Of a stretch of DNA of 64,000 bases, positions 32,488-43,258 are shown in pieces (within the stretch, counting starts at the first letter, position 1; each line of letters begins with the position of its first letter). The translations under genes and the position numbers were made by a program. This stretch comes from Epiperipatus broadwayi (Eukaryota; Onychophora; Udeonychophora; Euonychophora; Peripatidae): the NCBI GenBank assembly GCA_028023455.1, contig JAQFVV010006208.1, positions 11,368,984 through 11,432,983 of the forward strand, read 5' to 3'. Below the pieces are notes generated by a model. It was not told the DNA's origin, searched no databases, and was given only the letters and a program-made list of their open reading frames with translations.

Positions 32488-32640
32488 GGGATGAAAATCC
32501 CTCCAAGTTCAGCCCAGCTTTTTTGATTTCTAGCCTCTTTATTCTACATCATCCCAGCTCACATATCTCATCATCCATCTCACATGTGATCTCTCTCTAG
32601 ATCTTTTATAATCTTCCAGTCCGATTTAACCTATCTTTCA
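32488..32640 (-). pseudogene. Short decayed RTE-like LINE 3' fragment
   Basis: GATGAAAATCCCTCCAAGTT, CATCCATCTCACATGTGATC and TCTAGATCTTTTATAATCTT match the 7.6 and 10.5 kb copies, with more changes. No reading frame left. Confidence 0.7.
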
Positions 32641-33335
32641 ATTCTTAATTGTTTCATATATAAAATGTATTTGTGGTTTAGTGCAGAGATAGAATGACAG
32701 ATCCTAGAACTCAAGATTCAAAGATTTTGACCAGATCTATCATTTCCAGAACTCAAACCTTTGACGAGTTCCCAGTATTAAAGTCATGCGATTATTTATT
32801 TTATCTATATAAAATAATGCAGACATCTAATTATTTATATTTCATTGTCATATTTGCACTTTTATAAGTTTGGTCTGTTTTTCATTTGTATTTTTCAAGT
32901 GTAACTTCGTAGACATTACTAATTGTTGGATTTAGTAATGATGGAACAAATAAGCCAAAAATATCTACAGCTTTTACGACTTTTGTTACTAACTTTAAAT
33001 TCGTTCATTAGCATAATTATGAATTTTCCAATATGTCGCCCCACCTTTCAGTTGTTTTTTTTTTTTAAACTTATAAATTTCAACGAGTTTTTTTTAAATT
33101 TTTTATTGAGAGCAAATAAAAAAGAAAGAGTGTTTAAAATGCAACCTTCTTAGAATAAAGAAAGTATTTGTTAACATTACTTTTGAAGAATTGAATGTTA
33201 TAGAAGAAGGAAAGGAGTTGCTAAAAAAGGAGTTGCACTCCCCATGACCTAAGATAAAAAAGTTGAATAAAATTTGGAAATGCAATGTGTAATTATATTG
33301 CAATCATTTTCAGTAAGTATATATAGTGTTGATGT
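32641..33335. other. AT-rich sequence
   Basis: A weak tandem pattern (AGAACTCAA...GATTTTGACC and CAGAACTCAAACCTTTGACG) lies at 32695-32775. Two overlapping frames of 66-76 codons at 33.0-33.3 kb are AT-driven and show no domain. Confidence 0.4.
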
Positions 33336-33339
33336 TTCG

Positions 33340-33861
33340 AGCAATATATAATACAGAGGCAATAGTGCCACACCTTGCAAGCCAGAGTAATCAATAAATG
33401 CAGGAAGGTTTGTGCATACAATCCCTATCTAGTGCATACTCATCCAATATCCCCAGACTAGTTTCTAGTTTCTGGCTTTCATCAGTGAGGAGCCTTGTAT
33501 CTGATAGTGCTGCAGCTATATCTTAGGATCTAATGCATATCTCCAGCCACCACCTTTTACCTTTCTAGCTAATTCTCCAAAAGGAAAGCACAATGTTTTC
33601 CATTCAAGCTCATTAGCTTGTACAGTTGTACAGATCTGAACTCAGTTCAACATCCATACTTTTGGGTGTCTTTGGGTCTTTAATAACCTCAGCCACCATA
33701 AACCTATTGAGCAAGATTGGTATTAAACCACTAAACATCACATAATTACCATTCTTTATGCTTATGCTTAGTGGCGCTATTGTATGGAGAGTTTTGCCTC
33801 TGCGTAAACAGCTTGTGTAAGCATAAAGAATGATGATCATGTGACGTTTAGTAGTTTAATG
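33340..33861 (-). repeat. Family C hammerhead repeat with snap-back end
   Basis: Minus orientation from about 33340 (inverse of GGCACTATTG...) through the hammerhead to about 33770, then the strand switches: 33712-33770 (GTATTAAACCACTAAACATC onward) is mirrored at 33815-33860 (GTGACGTTTAGTAGTTTAAT). So the insert ends in an inverted copy of its own sequence, as in families A and the palindromes. A hAT element begins exactly at its right end. Confidence 0.65.
33450..33493 (-). ncRNA. Hammerhead ribozyme motif, family C
   Basis: Minus strand: TCCTCA, CTGATGA, weak stem II (AG/CT), GAAA, palindromic stem III ACTAGT, C17, TGGGGA. Stem I forms six pairs including one wobble. Stem II is poor, so activity is uncertain. 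Confidence 0.7.
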
Positions 33862-34340
33862 CAGGGGTGTCCAACAAGTCGATTGTGATCTACTGGTCGA
33901 TCGCAAAGCCATTTTTGGTCGATCACGAGGCCAATCTGGCAAGAGCTGTCAGGTAACCAAGTGAAACAAATTAAGCCAAGATTTTCAAGTTTTTTTGTTT
34001 TTGTTCTAAATTTTTTTTTTCAATTTTAGATAGGTGAAGTCCGCTAAACCGTATCATTATTGAAAATAATATTTTAAATCTTGATTTAATGTAGTTAATT
34101 TGAATTAATAAACATTGTTAATAATTTCTCATGTAGCTTTAATTCCTCAGGACATGAGTTTTTTGGTCCGTTAAATAATTGTTATTTTTTACTAGGTAGA
34201 TATATAAAAATAGTATATATTTCACACCTTCCTCCATTTAGACTACGCCTATGACAACAAGTCGATCGCTTATGATAACAAGTCGATCGCAACACATTTT
34301 AAAAATAGAAAGGTAGATCTTATGAACACAAAAGTAGATG
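33862..34340 (+). mobile_element. hAT-like MITE, copy 1 (right end lost)
   Basis: Begins CAGGGGTGTCCAACAAGTCG and follows the complete copy at 62975-63447 (GTCGATCACGAGGCCAATCT, AGATAGGTGAAGTC, GGACATGAGTTTTTTGG, TTATGAACACAAAAGT) but stops before the right terminal repeat. It has an extra near-duplicate ACAACAAGTCGATCGC at about 34255-34290. No transposase. Confidence 0.8.
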
Positions 34341-35194
34341 AGATTTAGAAAAATTGTTAAAATAATAATAATTGCCTTGATGTAAAATAAAAAAGTATTG
34401 AAAATTCTAAACATATACATATAAGAACATATATATACTTTTGTTATAACCATAAACATACAACAAATATAATAGCGTTGTTTTGTTTTTCACTATTTTG
34501 AATTCGTGTTAATTAAAAGCATTATTTAAATTCTCCAAAATTCAAATTTAACAATTTTGCTAAAAACTTTAAAAATGACATGCAGTTGTTAGAAATCTGT
34601 AGACCCTTTTTCTTGAGCATGTTAGTTGTTATGCTATGTCACGACTTTGACATAAAAAGTTGTAAATGTGAACAGATCTGATGAAAGAATTCTTGAGAAA
34701 GTGAAAACCATACACGTGGCCCAAACAATTTTACACTCAAAAACTATACTAATTAATATTAATGACTCTAGTTACTAACAGAACGGCTTAAAAGTTTTAA
34801 AAGTTTTTAACAAGTAAAATTTACTGATGCGATGTAACTAAGAATGACAGCCAATTAAAAAAAAAAGGCTCTATTTAATTAACATTTTTGTTACAACTGA
34901 AAAATTATATTATTTTATAATTAATTAATAATATATAGAATCAGACATTAATTATTTAGGAATTAATTATTCAAAAATAAGAGGTAGAATATAAAAAAAG
35001 TTAAATCATTAAGGAAAAAGTCAGTTAATGACGTAATTTGAAATAAGTATTAAAAATGCTGTACGTCACCAGTCAGTCAATAGTAGCTTAAGATGATATT
35101 TTAGACACATGGTTTTATTAAATATTATATTTATTTGTAAGTTATACATTTGGCTTAAAATAGATCAGCTTACTGATAAAATTTCTCAGGTAAA
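34341..35194. other. AT-rich sequence
   Basis: No gene or repeat recognised; two CRE-like half-sites near 35029 and 35063. Confidence 0.45.
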
Positions 35195-35195
35195 G

Positions 35196-35280
35196 AATTG
35201 GTGGCCTAGCGGTTAGCATAGCTGCCTTTCAAGCAGCCGGCCCGGGTTCAACATCCGGTCAACGCATTTGACATATGAAA
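35196..35280 (+). mobile_element. tRNA-Gly(UCC)-derived SINE
   Basis: Contains GTGGCCTAGCGGTTAGCATA, anticodon loop CTTTCAA (TCC lost to TTC), GGCCCGGGTTCAACATCCGG, and the tail CATTTGACATATGAAAAAA. No TSD seen on the left; a later insert used the A-rich tail as its target. Confidence 0.8.
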
Positions 35281-35297
35281 AAAAAAGAAAACGAATG

Positions 35298-35802
35298 AGA
35301 GAGTTCTACTACGGTTTAAACTTCAAATCGGGGCCGCTGTGTCACTCATCTCTGCCATCTGGATGGCAAGTTCTGGTGCTTGAAAGGTCTCACAAGCCTG
35401 GGTTTTGGAGGGGATCTGGATGCTGTGGGGATTAGTAAGGGCATTGGATAAGAGAATCTGAGATTTGGAAATACCCCAAGGCCTGGGTCCTAGTCCTTAG
35501 GAGGGGGGCTGGGACATGGGTATTACAGGGATTAGTACGGGTTTTCACTTTCTCATCTGGGTGGTGGAGATGATGTGATTCTTGGTAACTGATCTATCTA
35601 GTTGCCATTGAGGTCAGGTGTTACTTGGTGAACTATGAGAGAAGCTATGACTGGCAAGATATATGCATATACAATTCAAGGTTTTTCTGTTCACTCGGTA
35701 AATCAAGTTCTGCATTGTAAATCATAGCTTGAATCTTGTATATCACTACATATAACATGTAAATTCAAAGATTAATATTATGTTAATAAATCATATTTTG
35801 AG
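35298..35802 (+). mobile_element. Retroposed insert of unknown origin with 17-bp TSD
   Basis: AAAAAAGAAAACGAATG at 35281-35297 and 35803-35819 flanks 505 bp. The first 350 bp are much more GC-rich than the surroundings and contain a diverged internal repeat: AAGCCTGGGTTTTGGAGGGG...GGGATTAGTAAGGG (35394-35445) against AAGGCCTGGGTCCTAG...GGGATTAGTACGGG (35480-35551). The last 130 bp are AT-rich. It inserted into the tail of the SINE to its left. No frame of useful length, no family recognised. A SINE, a retroposed transcript fragment or a non-autonomous LINE derivative are possible. Confidence 0.7.
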
Positions 35803-35819
35803 AAAAAAGAAAACGAATG

Positions 35820-36414
35820 TGTGTGTGTCTATCTATAATGATATGAAACTATTTATAGCACAGTATCTACAACAGGACAACTTGAGTGATCCCGTCCTGC
35901 TGATTGCATTTAGATATTTATAATTAATCTCTCAATCGGATGGTTGCATTATTATTCAAAAACGAAAACTCAAAATCACAAAATAGATGTGTATTATTAA
36001 TAGATGTCTACTTTCACATAAAAATATCATATTGTGTGTTCTTATGATAATATTTTTTGAATCACTCCATGCAAATACCTACTCTTATTTTACAGGCCCA
36101 TTAACAAACCAACATATACATAAAAATATATATCACCCTTTAATTGGATTTGAAGTTTATATCCGGGCATGTAATGATATGATAATCTCTAGCAAACAAT
36201 TAATTACTAATATTCATTAAAGTATTTACCTAAAGTGGGTAGAGTCAAAGATATGAATACTGGAAGTTTGATATTTGTAGATCAAATAATAATAACAATT
36301 TTAGCAATGAACAATCTAATCGAGCAATAAAAGAAATTGATAATCAGTGGTAGGTTACCTTTATATTTATTTTAATCTTTATTAAAAAATCCACAAACGT
36401 CACATGATCATCAT
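35820..36414. other. AT-rich sequence
   Basis: No gene or repeat recognised; a short (GT)n run at about 35818-35827. Confidence 0.4.
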
Positions 36415-36640
36415 TTTTGCCCGCAACTATGGTTATTAAAGGACCAAAGACACCAAAATGTATAGATACTGAACTGGGTTTAAATCTATATGACTATCAA
36501 GTAAATAATCTTGGTTTGAAAACATCAGTTTTCATTTGGGACTCATAACTTTACAGTTAACTAAAAAGATAAAAGGTGAATTCTGGAGGATTGCATTAGA
36601 TCCTAAGATCTAGGTGCAGTTCTTTAAGATCCAAGGCTCC

Positions 36641-36685
36641 TTCCTCTCTGATGAAAGCCACAAGCTAAAAATTAGTCTGGGCATA
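36641..36685 (+). ncRNA. Hammerhead ribozyme motif, family C, first tandem unit
   Basis: CTCT, CTGATGA, stem II AGC/GCT around CACAA, then AAAA in place of GAAA, TTAGTC, TGGGC. The G12-to-A change should abolish activity in this copy. Confidence 0.6.
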
Positions 36686-37083
36686 TTGGATGAGTAGACA
36701 CTAGATAGGGATTTTATGCACAAACCTTCTTGCTTTCCATTGATTACTATGGCTTGCACTGGGTGGCACTATTGTCTAGAGAGTTTGCTATGGCTAATAA
36801 CAATTCATGTATAAATTGGTGATCATGTGATGTTTTGTTGGTTTTATACCGTTCATGCCTAGTGGATGATGGCAAGTGTGGTTTTTGAAAAACAAAGGGC
36901 ACCAAAATGTATAGATACTGAACTGGATTCAGATCTATATAAATATACAAGCAAAAATGAGCTTAGATTGGAAACATTAATGTGTTTTCATCTTGAGATA
37001 CTAGCTTTATAGTTAAATATAGGTAAAAAGTGGAGGGTTGCTTTGGAGCCTTATACCTAGGTACAGTGCTCTCAGACTCAAAG

Positions 37084-37127
37084 CTTTTCACTGATGAAAA
37101 CTGCAGACTAGAAACTAATCTGGGGAT
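37084..37127 (+). ncRNA. Hammerhead ribozyme motif, family C, second tandem unit
   Basis: TTCA, CTGATGA, a poorly paired stem II (AAACTGCAGACTA), GAAA, stem III segment CTAATC, TGGGGA. Core complete, stem II eroded. Confidence 0.6.
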
Positions 37128-37215
37128 ATTGGATAAATAGAGCCTAGCTAGAGATTTTATGCACAAATCTTGCTATCTGTTGATTACTATGGCTTGCACT
37201 GGGTGACACTATTTG

Positions 37216-39916
37216 ACATTATTTTGAAATTTCATTGTAAATAATGATTTTAATTTTACAAGATGCATTATATGGATAAAAACACAATGTGACCATAAAT
37301 ATTTTACTGTGAAGCAAAGAAAACCATCTAGTTATCCACAAAGAAAAAAAACACATCCATTCTAGTTAACTCACACTTAGTGAAGATTTTTATATCATTT
37401 TGTTTTTTTACAGCTATGAATAAACAGACAAATAGAAAAATAATTGATGGCTTGATAGTTGCTAAAAAGAAAATACCTTAAGTTTTCTTGGAAATTCTTA
37501 CTTATTTTGAAAAAATCCCAAGTTCTTGCTTGACTCAAATTCTGGTTGTATGCATGACAGTTTGAACATGCTAACCACTACACCTTGACATATTCACTTT
37601 ATATATGTGTATATTAGGCAAACATTTAAAAAAAAATGATAAAGTAATTCTGATTGGTTGATATAAAATAATGTAATATAATTGAAAAATAGTAAAACTT
37701 AAAAGATATAAAAATAAAATATTTCATATTATATCTGGTAAAATGAAATAATAAGAATTACAAAAAACCACATAACACTATATTTTAATGTCTGATATTA
37801 TTGTTATTAATTAAGCTTTGAACAATCTTTTTTCCCTCATCTTTTTTTCTCTTATAAAAACAATAGCAGTCTTGTTATCAAGAAATTAGGATTTCTCTAA
37901 TTGTTCTGCCATTTATAAATTACCATCAACTTTTAGCATGGTCTAAAATTTTGTAAAACGTTTAGTTATGCTCAAAAAATATTGCATTATGCAAAATACT
38001 GCACACCAAAAATTGGAAAGAAAGAATACAATGGGTATGCTTTTGATATAAACTGCAGAAATGTTATTAATATAATCATGCATTGTAACCTGAGATGGAA
38101 AAAGGCTTGTAGTATATTGTATAATTTATTTACAACTTTAATCGTTTGTTTAATGTGATTGTGTATGGTGCTCAGAGGCAAAAAAATGACTACTTGAATA
38201 TCATAAAATTTGTCAATTTTAATGTTGTGTTTTTTAATTTTTGTATATTTATATTTTTCTTTGGATAGCATATAATTGAAGCTATGTAGTTAGATATAGT
38301 ATAGTTCATAGCTCCACTGCATAAATTTTAACCATACATATCTTTGAGATGGATGCCTTTCTGAAAAAAACTTATTATTGTTATGTTCCCTTGAAGCATG
38401 CTTGTACAATCATCTACTGAGATATTTTGCTACGACTGCACTAAGCTATGAATATGAAATCTGGGAACTTTGAAGGCACTTAGCACAGATAAATATCATT
38501 TTTACAAAATTAAACTTCTCTAACAAGCGCACAGAATTATTGATATTTTTTAAAAAAGAAAGTCAAATAGTGTACTCTCAAAGATTGCTTTTTTAATTAA
38601 AAAAACAGAGATCAGCATAATCAAAAAGCAGCAAGGTCAAAGTATTTTAAACCTGTCTTCACAAGTTTGATAACTTTCCTTCTTTGTTCTTTAATCTTGA
38701 AAACATTTGTAAATTTACATTAAGATTTTTGGAATAGAAAAAAAAAAAGATATTTTGTATGGTTAATTAAAGATTTGTGATCACTTTTACACAATAATTG
38801 TGTAATAATTATTAAAAATTGATATTACATTTTTATTTCATATGTATATGTTTCATTTTTAAAAATAGAAGGTAATAACTTCTAGCATAACATTAACAAA
38901 GAGAGCAATGACTTTCTAATCACCCACTTTATGAAACTGATCTTCAATACATCATTACCAACACTGTGTTGAGATTATAAAATTTATATGGCAGTTTTAA
39001 TGTTTTAAAATGTATAGATTTATCAGAAATGAATATTTATTCATTTGCATTTGAAAAATAAATTTGAAAATATTTTTTTATATATACCATTGAATGACAT
39101 TTTACATCCTCTGTTCTCTGTTTATTTTTATTTTTCAATATTTATAGAGTTAAAATATAATTTTTTGGAATGTTTTTCATTTATAAATGTATACTTCTAC
39201 CAACTGAAGTCCAATTTATTGAATTCTAATACAAAATAACAGTTGAAATATTACAAAAAGTATCAGCAAAATGAACAATGGACTATAGGAGTATAAGATT
39301 ACAAAATGATGAACATTAAAAAAACAGTTTAAAGTTTATTATAATAAATATTTAATTAAATGATAGAGTAGTGGGTACAAATTGATAAGGATCATTGTGA
39401 CAAATTCTTTTATAAAGATCCCTATACAGAGTAGTAGTTATTTCAAATAACAAGGGCAATTAGTTCTTCAAAATATTTCATAAATCAAATAAACAATTAT
39501 AATGATTTTGTATGGGAAAAATTTAAATTGTTGTCACAGATTTATAATATATAATAAATGTTAAATTAAAAAAAGGAATAAATAGTTTACTTATCATATT
39601 ATTAAACAAAACATATAATAAGTACATTTCAGTTGCTACAATATTTTGGTAAACAATAATTAACATTTTATGATCAGTATTTTAAATTTAGTAAATTGAA
39701 CAAGATTGATATCCTATTAAATCATAGTTTAGTAAATAAAAATAAATCATGTACAAAAATTAATTAGCATAAAATTACATTTTTAAATTTATTTTAGTTC
39801 CCTTTGTATTATGTATTAGTTGTTTTTAATTTTTTTAAAATTCCCTAAGAAATAAAACTTTATATATTTTTAAAACACTATTTAAAATGCATTTTAAAAA
39901 TCAACACTCTACAATT
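37216..39916. other. 2.7 kb of AT-rich sequence
   Basis: No gene, RNA gene or repeat pair recognised. Frames of 64 and 94 codons (39045-39239, 37987-38271) have no recognisable domain. Confidence 0.5.
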
Positions 39917-39929
39917 TTGCTTTTCTTTT

Positions 39930-40022
39930 ATATATATATATATCAAAGCATTGACCAAAAAACACACCCAGACCAGCTGTTTGGAAGGCAGCTGTGCTAA
40001 CTGCTAGGTCACCAATGCTTGA
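39930..40022 (-). mobile_element. tRNA-Gly-derived SINE with 13-bp TSD and TA tail
   Basis: TTGCTTTTCTTTT at 39917-39929 and 40023-40035 flanks it. Minus strand: TCAAGCATTGGTGACC, AGCAGTTAGCACAGCTGCC, anticodon loop CTTCCAA (TCC kept), a decayed B box, CAATGCTTTGA, then a (TA)n tail instead of poly(A). Confidence 0.9.
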
Positions 40023-40035
40023 TTGCTTTTCTTTT

Positions 40036-41920
40036 TTAAAACAAAAATATAGTGCAATTAAATAAAAATTAGATAAAGAAATATAATCAATAGTTAATTA
40101 CTATACATTTAATAACACTGTGATTAACTTTTACTTTTCATAAATACTTTTTTACACTTACAATGATAGGCATTTTTGCTGGAAGAGGATAAGAATTTCT
40201 ATAGTTAAATAAAAATTATATTTTAAATGATAAACACAGTTTTTAATTAATTTTGAGTATCCTATAATTCTGCATATAGCAAAAGTTTATTTTTGATTAT
40301 GGACAGTATACAATTTCTATTTTTTTGTGTGTAAATTATTTATATTCATGACAAAAATGTTGTTTTTCTTCAGTGCATCAAAAATTCTATTGCAGACTGC
40401 TAAATGAAAATATTGAATAAAAATTAGTTAAGCAAATCATATTTTCTACTTATTATAATGATAATTATTATTATTATACATCATCTAAGTTTTTTTAATT
40501 ACATAATAAATACATTTTCTATAATTTTACAATAAATATTATTTCATCAATAAAGATGTTATCACTTTTGTGATGTCAGTAGTTTTAAAAACTGGACACC
40601 TTTTATGAATGATAAACTTTCTAGATTCAATTTTATTCTGAACCAAAGAGATGCTGCTTATATGTGTTTTATTTATACTTTGTGCCTATCATTTGTTTGA
40701 TGCAGGCATCTTATTTAGTGGTTTGTATTTAGTATTGACAAATCTATATTTTAATTTCAACTTTTGTATCTAGATGGCAGGTATAATCAGAAAATAAGAG
40801 AAGTTTTTCTTTAAATCATATTATAAAAAGTAATCAATTTTTTTTTATATTTTGTTTGTCAAGATTAAAGCTATATATTTTTTATTTATTTTAAAAGTTT
40901 ATTGCTCCATTTCAAATATGTTTTTAGTTGTTTTAATGATATTTTTATTAATAAATATAAATTATATTTTATCTTCGTAAATATTAATGTTCTTTGAATT
41001 TAATAACCTCATATGATAAGGCTGACAATTATTTTTATTCATCTTAATAAAGATTCAAATGTAAATATTTTTTATTTTTCAATATAGATTAATATTTTTA
41101 TAATAAATAAATTTTTATTCTTTTTAATAATTTTAAATTATTTTAAATCTTTAATTTTGTTGTAAACTCCATTCAAGCTGAATGGCATACATTTTAAGTG
41201 TTGATTAATTATTTTTAATATTTCAAGACATATAAAAAATGTTCAAATTTTTTTAAGCATTTCTATGATAAAAGATTGATTGTTAATTGAAGCAGAAGGC
41301 ACAACTTGATGATGATCAATATAATTTCTCATACAAATGCTCCTAGTAACACAAATCACAAAAGTTTTATCCCAGATAACATAGGAATTAGTTCTTTAAG
41401 ACACTTAATAACTTAAGGAATTTATATAAAATCAAAAAAGTATTATGGATTCCTATAGCAAAATAAATAAATAATTTTTTACTACAAATTCAAAATATGC
41501 CACAAATGTTAAATATTTGATTAAGGACAAAAAAGCTTAAAAATGGAAAAATTAGTCATTAATGAATAAACATTTTATTAAGTATATTATTAATGTAAAA
41601 AAGACCTACTTTAACCTTTGTATAAATAAAATATATAATATAAAATATTAAATATTGCCAATCGCTATACTAGCAATTATAAATAAAATAGAAAATTCAT
41701 ATAACATGACAATACTAGCCAAAAAATAAATATAATATAGAAAAATCATATAACATTATGATACTAGCAAAAAAAAAAAATTATTAAAATTCTTCCACAA
41801 CTATGGTTTTATCTATTAACAAATAGACTTTTTCAAGTGAAATTCAATAAAAAACAAAGTTCTTAAGAAAATAATAATAATAATAATGTACTTATATATG
41901 AATATTTACGTTCATTATAG
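40036..41920. other. AT-rich sequence
   Basis: No gene recognised. An (AAT)n run lies at about 41868-41886. Confidence 0.5.
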
Positions 41921-41932
41921 ATATAACTTCTT

Positions 41933-42143
41933 GACAAGCTTTGTAGAATACCCCCAACCTCAGATTAGTTTCTGCTATTGGCGTCCTCAGTGAGGTGCTA
42001 GGATATTCAATCATTAGATTAAAAATACCAGGACAAGCCCAGCACTTTATCTAATGTATAACTATTAAGCTCTATATATAATCTGTAAACTCAAGCTTTA
42101 TTAAATTAGGTTATGTGATATCTGACTTGATTTTTTTTTTGTA
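41933..42143 (-). mobile_element. Family B hammerhead element with 12-bp TSD
   Basis: ATATAACTTCTT at 41921-41932 and 42144-42155 flanks a 211-bp insert, which defines a short mobile form of family B. It starts GACAAGCTTTGTAGAAT, contains the hammerhead on the minus strand, then AAAATACCAGGACAAGCCC...CTCAAGCTTTATTAAATTAGG...TATCTGACTTGA and a run of Ts. The last part is the inverse complement of the end motif seen at 4750-4800, so the insert seems to end in a switched segment. Confidence 0.8.
41957..41995 (-). ncRNA. Type I hammerhead ribozyme, family B
   Basis: Minus strand: ACCTCA/TGAGGT gives a perfect six-pair stem I around CTGAGGA, a weak stem II (GC/GC), GAAA and CTAATC. The core is complete; stems II and III are weak. 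Confidence 0.7.
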
Positions 42144-42475
42144 ATATAACTTCTTCAAATAAATTGACTTATATAATGCAATAATTTCCCAAATTTATTA
42201 TATGTAAATCAGATCTGGGTTTTCAGTATTGTAATATAAAATCATTAAAATAATTTCATTTAAGAATAAACTATAATATTCTGAAAATTCCATGGTATAA
42301 TCAAAAGTCTAATTGATATGTTCTTCAGATTTCTGGGTGTGACGATACTGAATTTAATAGTATAAGAACTCATCTTTGATGAATTAGACTTGTGAAATGC
42401 ATGAATTGTAATATACTTACTAAAAATGAATTTTATGGCAGTTGAGCACTATTTTTTTGAAAAGGCAGATACCAT

Positions 42476-42555
42476 GTCAAGCATTGGTGGCTTAGTGGTT
42501 AGCATAGCTGCTTTCCAAGCAGTTGTCCTGGGTTTGCTTCCCAGCCAATGCTTTA
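42476..42555 (+). mobile_element. 80-bp tRNA-Gly(UCC) SINE with 11-bp TSD
   Basis: GCAGATACCAT at 42465-42475 and 42556-42566 flanks it exactly. The unit starts GTCAAGCATTGGTGGC and ends CCAATGCTTTA; GCATTGG/CCAATGC form a full seven-pair acceptor stem, the anticodon loop is TTTCCAA (TCC) and the B box reads GGGTTTGCTTCCC. It is almost an intact tRNA-Gly, but the TSD marks it as a retrocopy. The 94-codon frame 42426-42710 runs across it by chance. Confidence 0.9.
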
Positions 42556-42566
42556 GCAGATACCAT

Positions 42567-43045
42567 TCACATTATAACATTATTTTCAAAAGCATTCTAA
42601 AAAAGAGTGGATTGATTTCTTTTATTGGGAGGATACAACTAAGGATAGAATACAATAAAGTTATAATTAGAAGCCATGCAAAAAGTAAGATTAACTGCAG
42701 AAAACCTTAAAAGAAAGCATTGGAAAATATAAAATAAAAGATTTCGGGGGTGACATGTAATAGAGGTGGACATATGTTTGCTTCGCACAATAGATTGTGT
42801 GATATTGATAATAATCAATGTAATCATCTTTCTCTTTGTTGTTGTTTTGTTTTAGAGTTAAATAGCTTACATATTTGTGGTAAATAGATAATGAAGAAAT
42901 GTATCTTTTTTAATTCATAGAGAGTTACAATTAATTTGTGATCTTTATTCAAATTTGGGCATAGGCACAAAAGTATGTGTAAAAAATCTTAAGACCACAA
43001 ATGAATGTTAAATAAAAATAAATAAGCTTTTGTTTAACTTTCCAG
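42567..43045. other. AT-rich spacer
   Basis: No gene or repeat recognised. Confidence 0.45.
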
Positions 43046-43056
43046 AAGGCCATATA

Positions 43057-43247
43057 AGCATTTATTTTATATAGCGCATGTTTATAAATTGTAATACATT
43101 AAAGATCAGCCTGTCAAGCTATTGTGCATGTGCTTTTTACAAGTGTTAATAATAAATGAATACTTTGACTCCCAACACAATACTATATCTTGTGTTGGGA
43201 GTCAAAGTATTCATTTATTATTAACACTCATAAAAAGCGCATACACA
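43057..43247 (-). mobile_element. Snap-back palindromic insert with 11-bp TSD
   Basis: AAGGCCATATA at 43046-43056 and 43248-43258 flanks 191 bp. The left arm starts AGCATTTATTTTATATAGCG and runs to about 43178; the right arm mirrors only its inner 60 bp (TGTTGGGAGTCAAAGTATTC onward) and lacks the outer part. The start and the CAGCCTGTCAAGCTA segment match the larger palindrome at 45288-46129. Only one outer end is conserved, which suggests that minus-strand RNA ending in ...AATAAATGCT was copied by target-primed reverse transcription. Confidence 0.85.
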
Positions 43248-43258
43248 AAGGCCATATA

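Larger units (their letters stand above)
36415..37215 (+). repeat. Family C hammerhead repeats in direct tandem (about 1.8 units)
   Basis: CCAAAATGTATAGATACTGA occurs at about 36453 and 36902, the hammerhead at 36655 and 37092, and TTGATTACTATGGCTTGCAC at 36740 and 37180, giving a period of about 440-450 bp. Both units have the same orientation. This head-to-tail arrangement with one ribozyme per unit is the layout of retrozyme-type repeats. No TSD recognised and no protein frame. Confidence 0.8.

Noticed and set aside
42476-42555. Functional tRNA-Gly(UCC) gene
   Set aside because: The exact 11-bp TSD and the shared TTTGACA-type extension show it is a retroposed SINE copy, and the B box has GGGTTTGC instead of GGGTTCGA.
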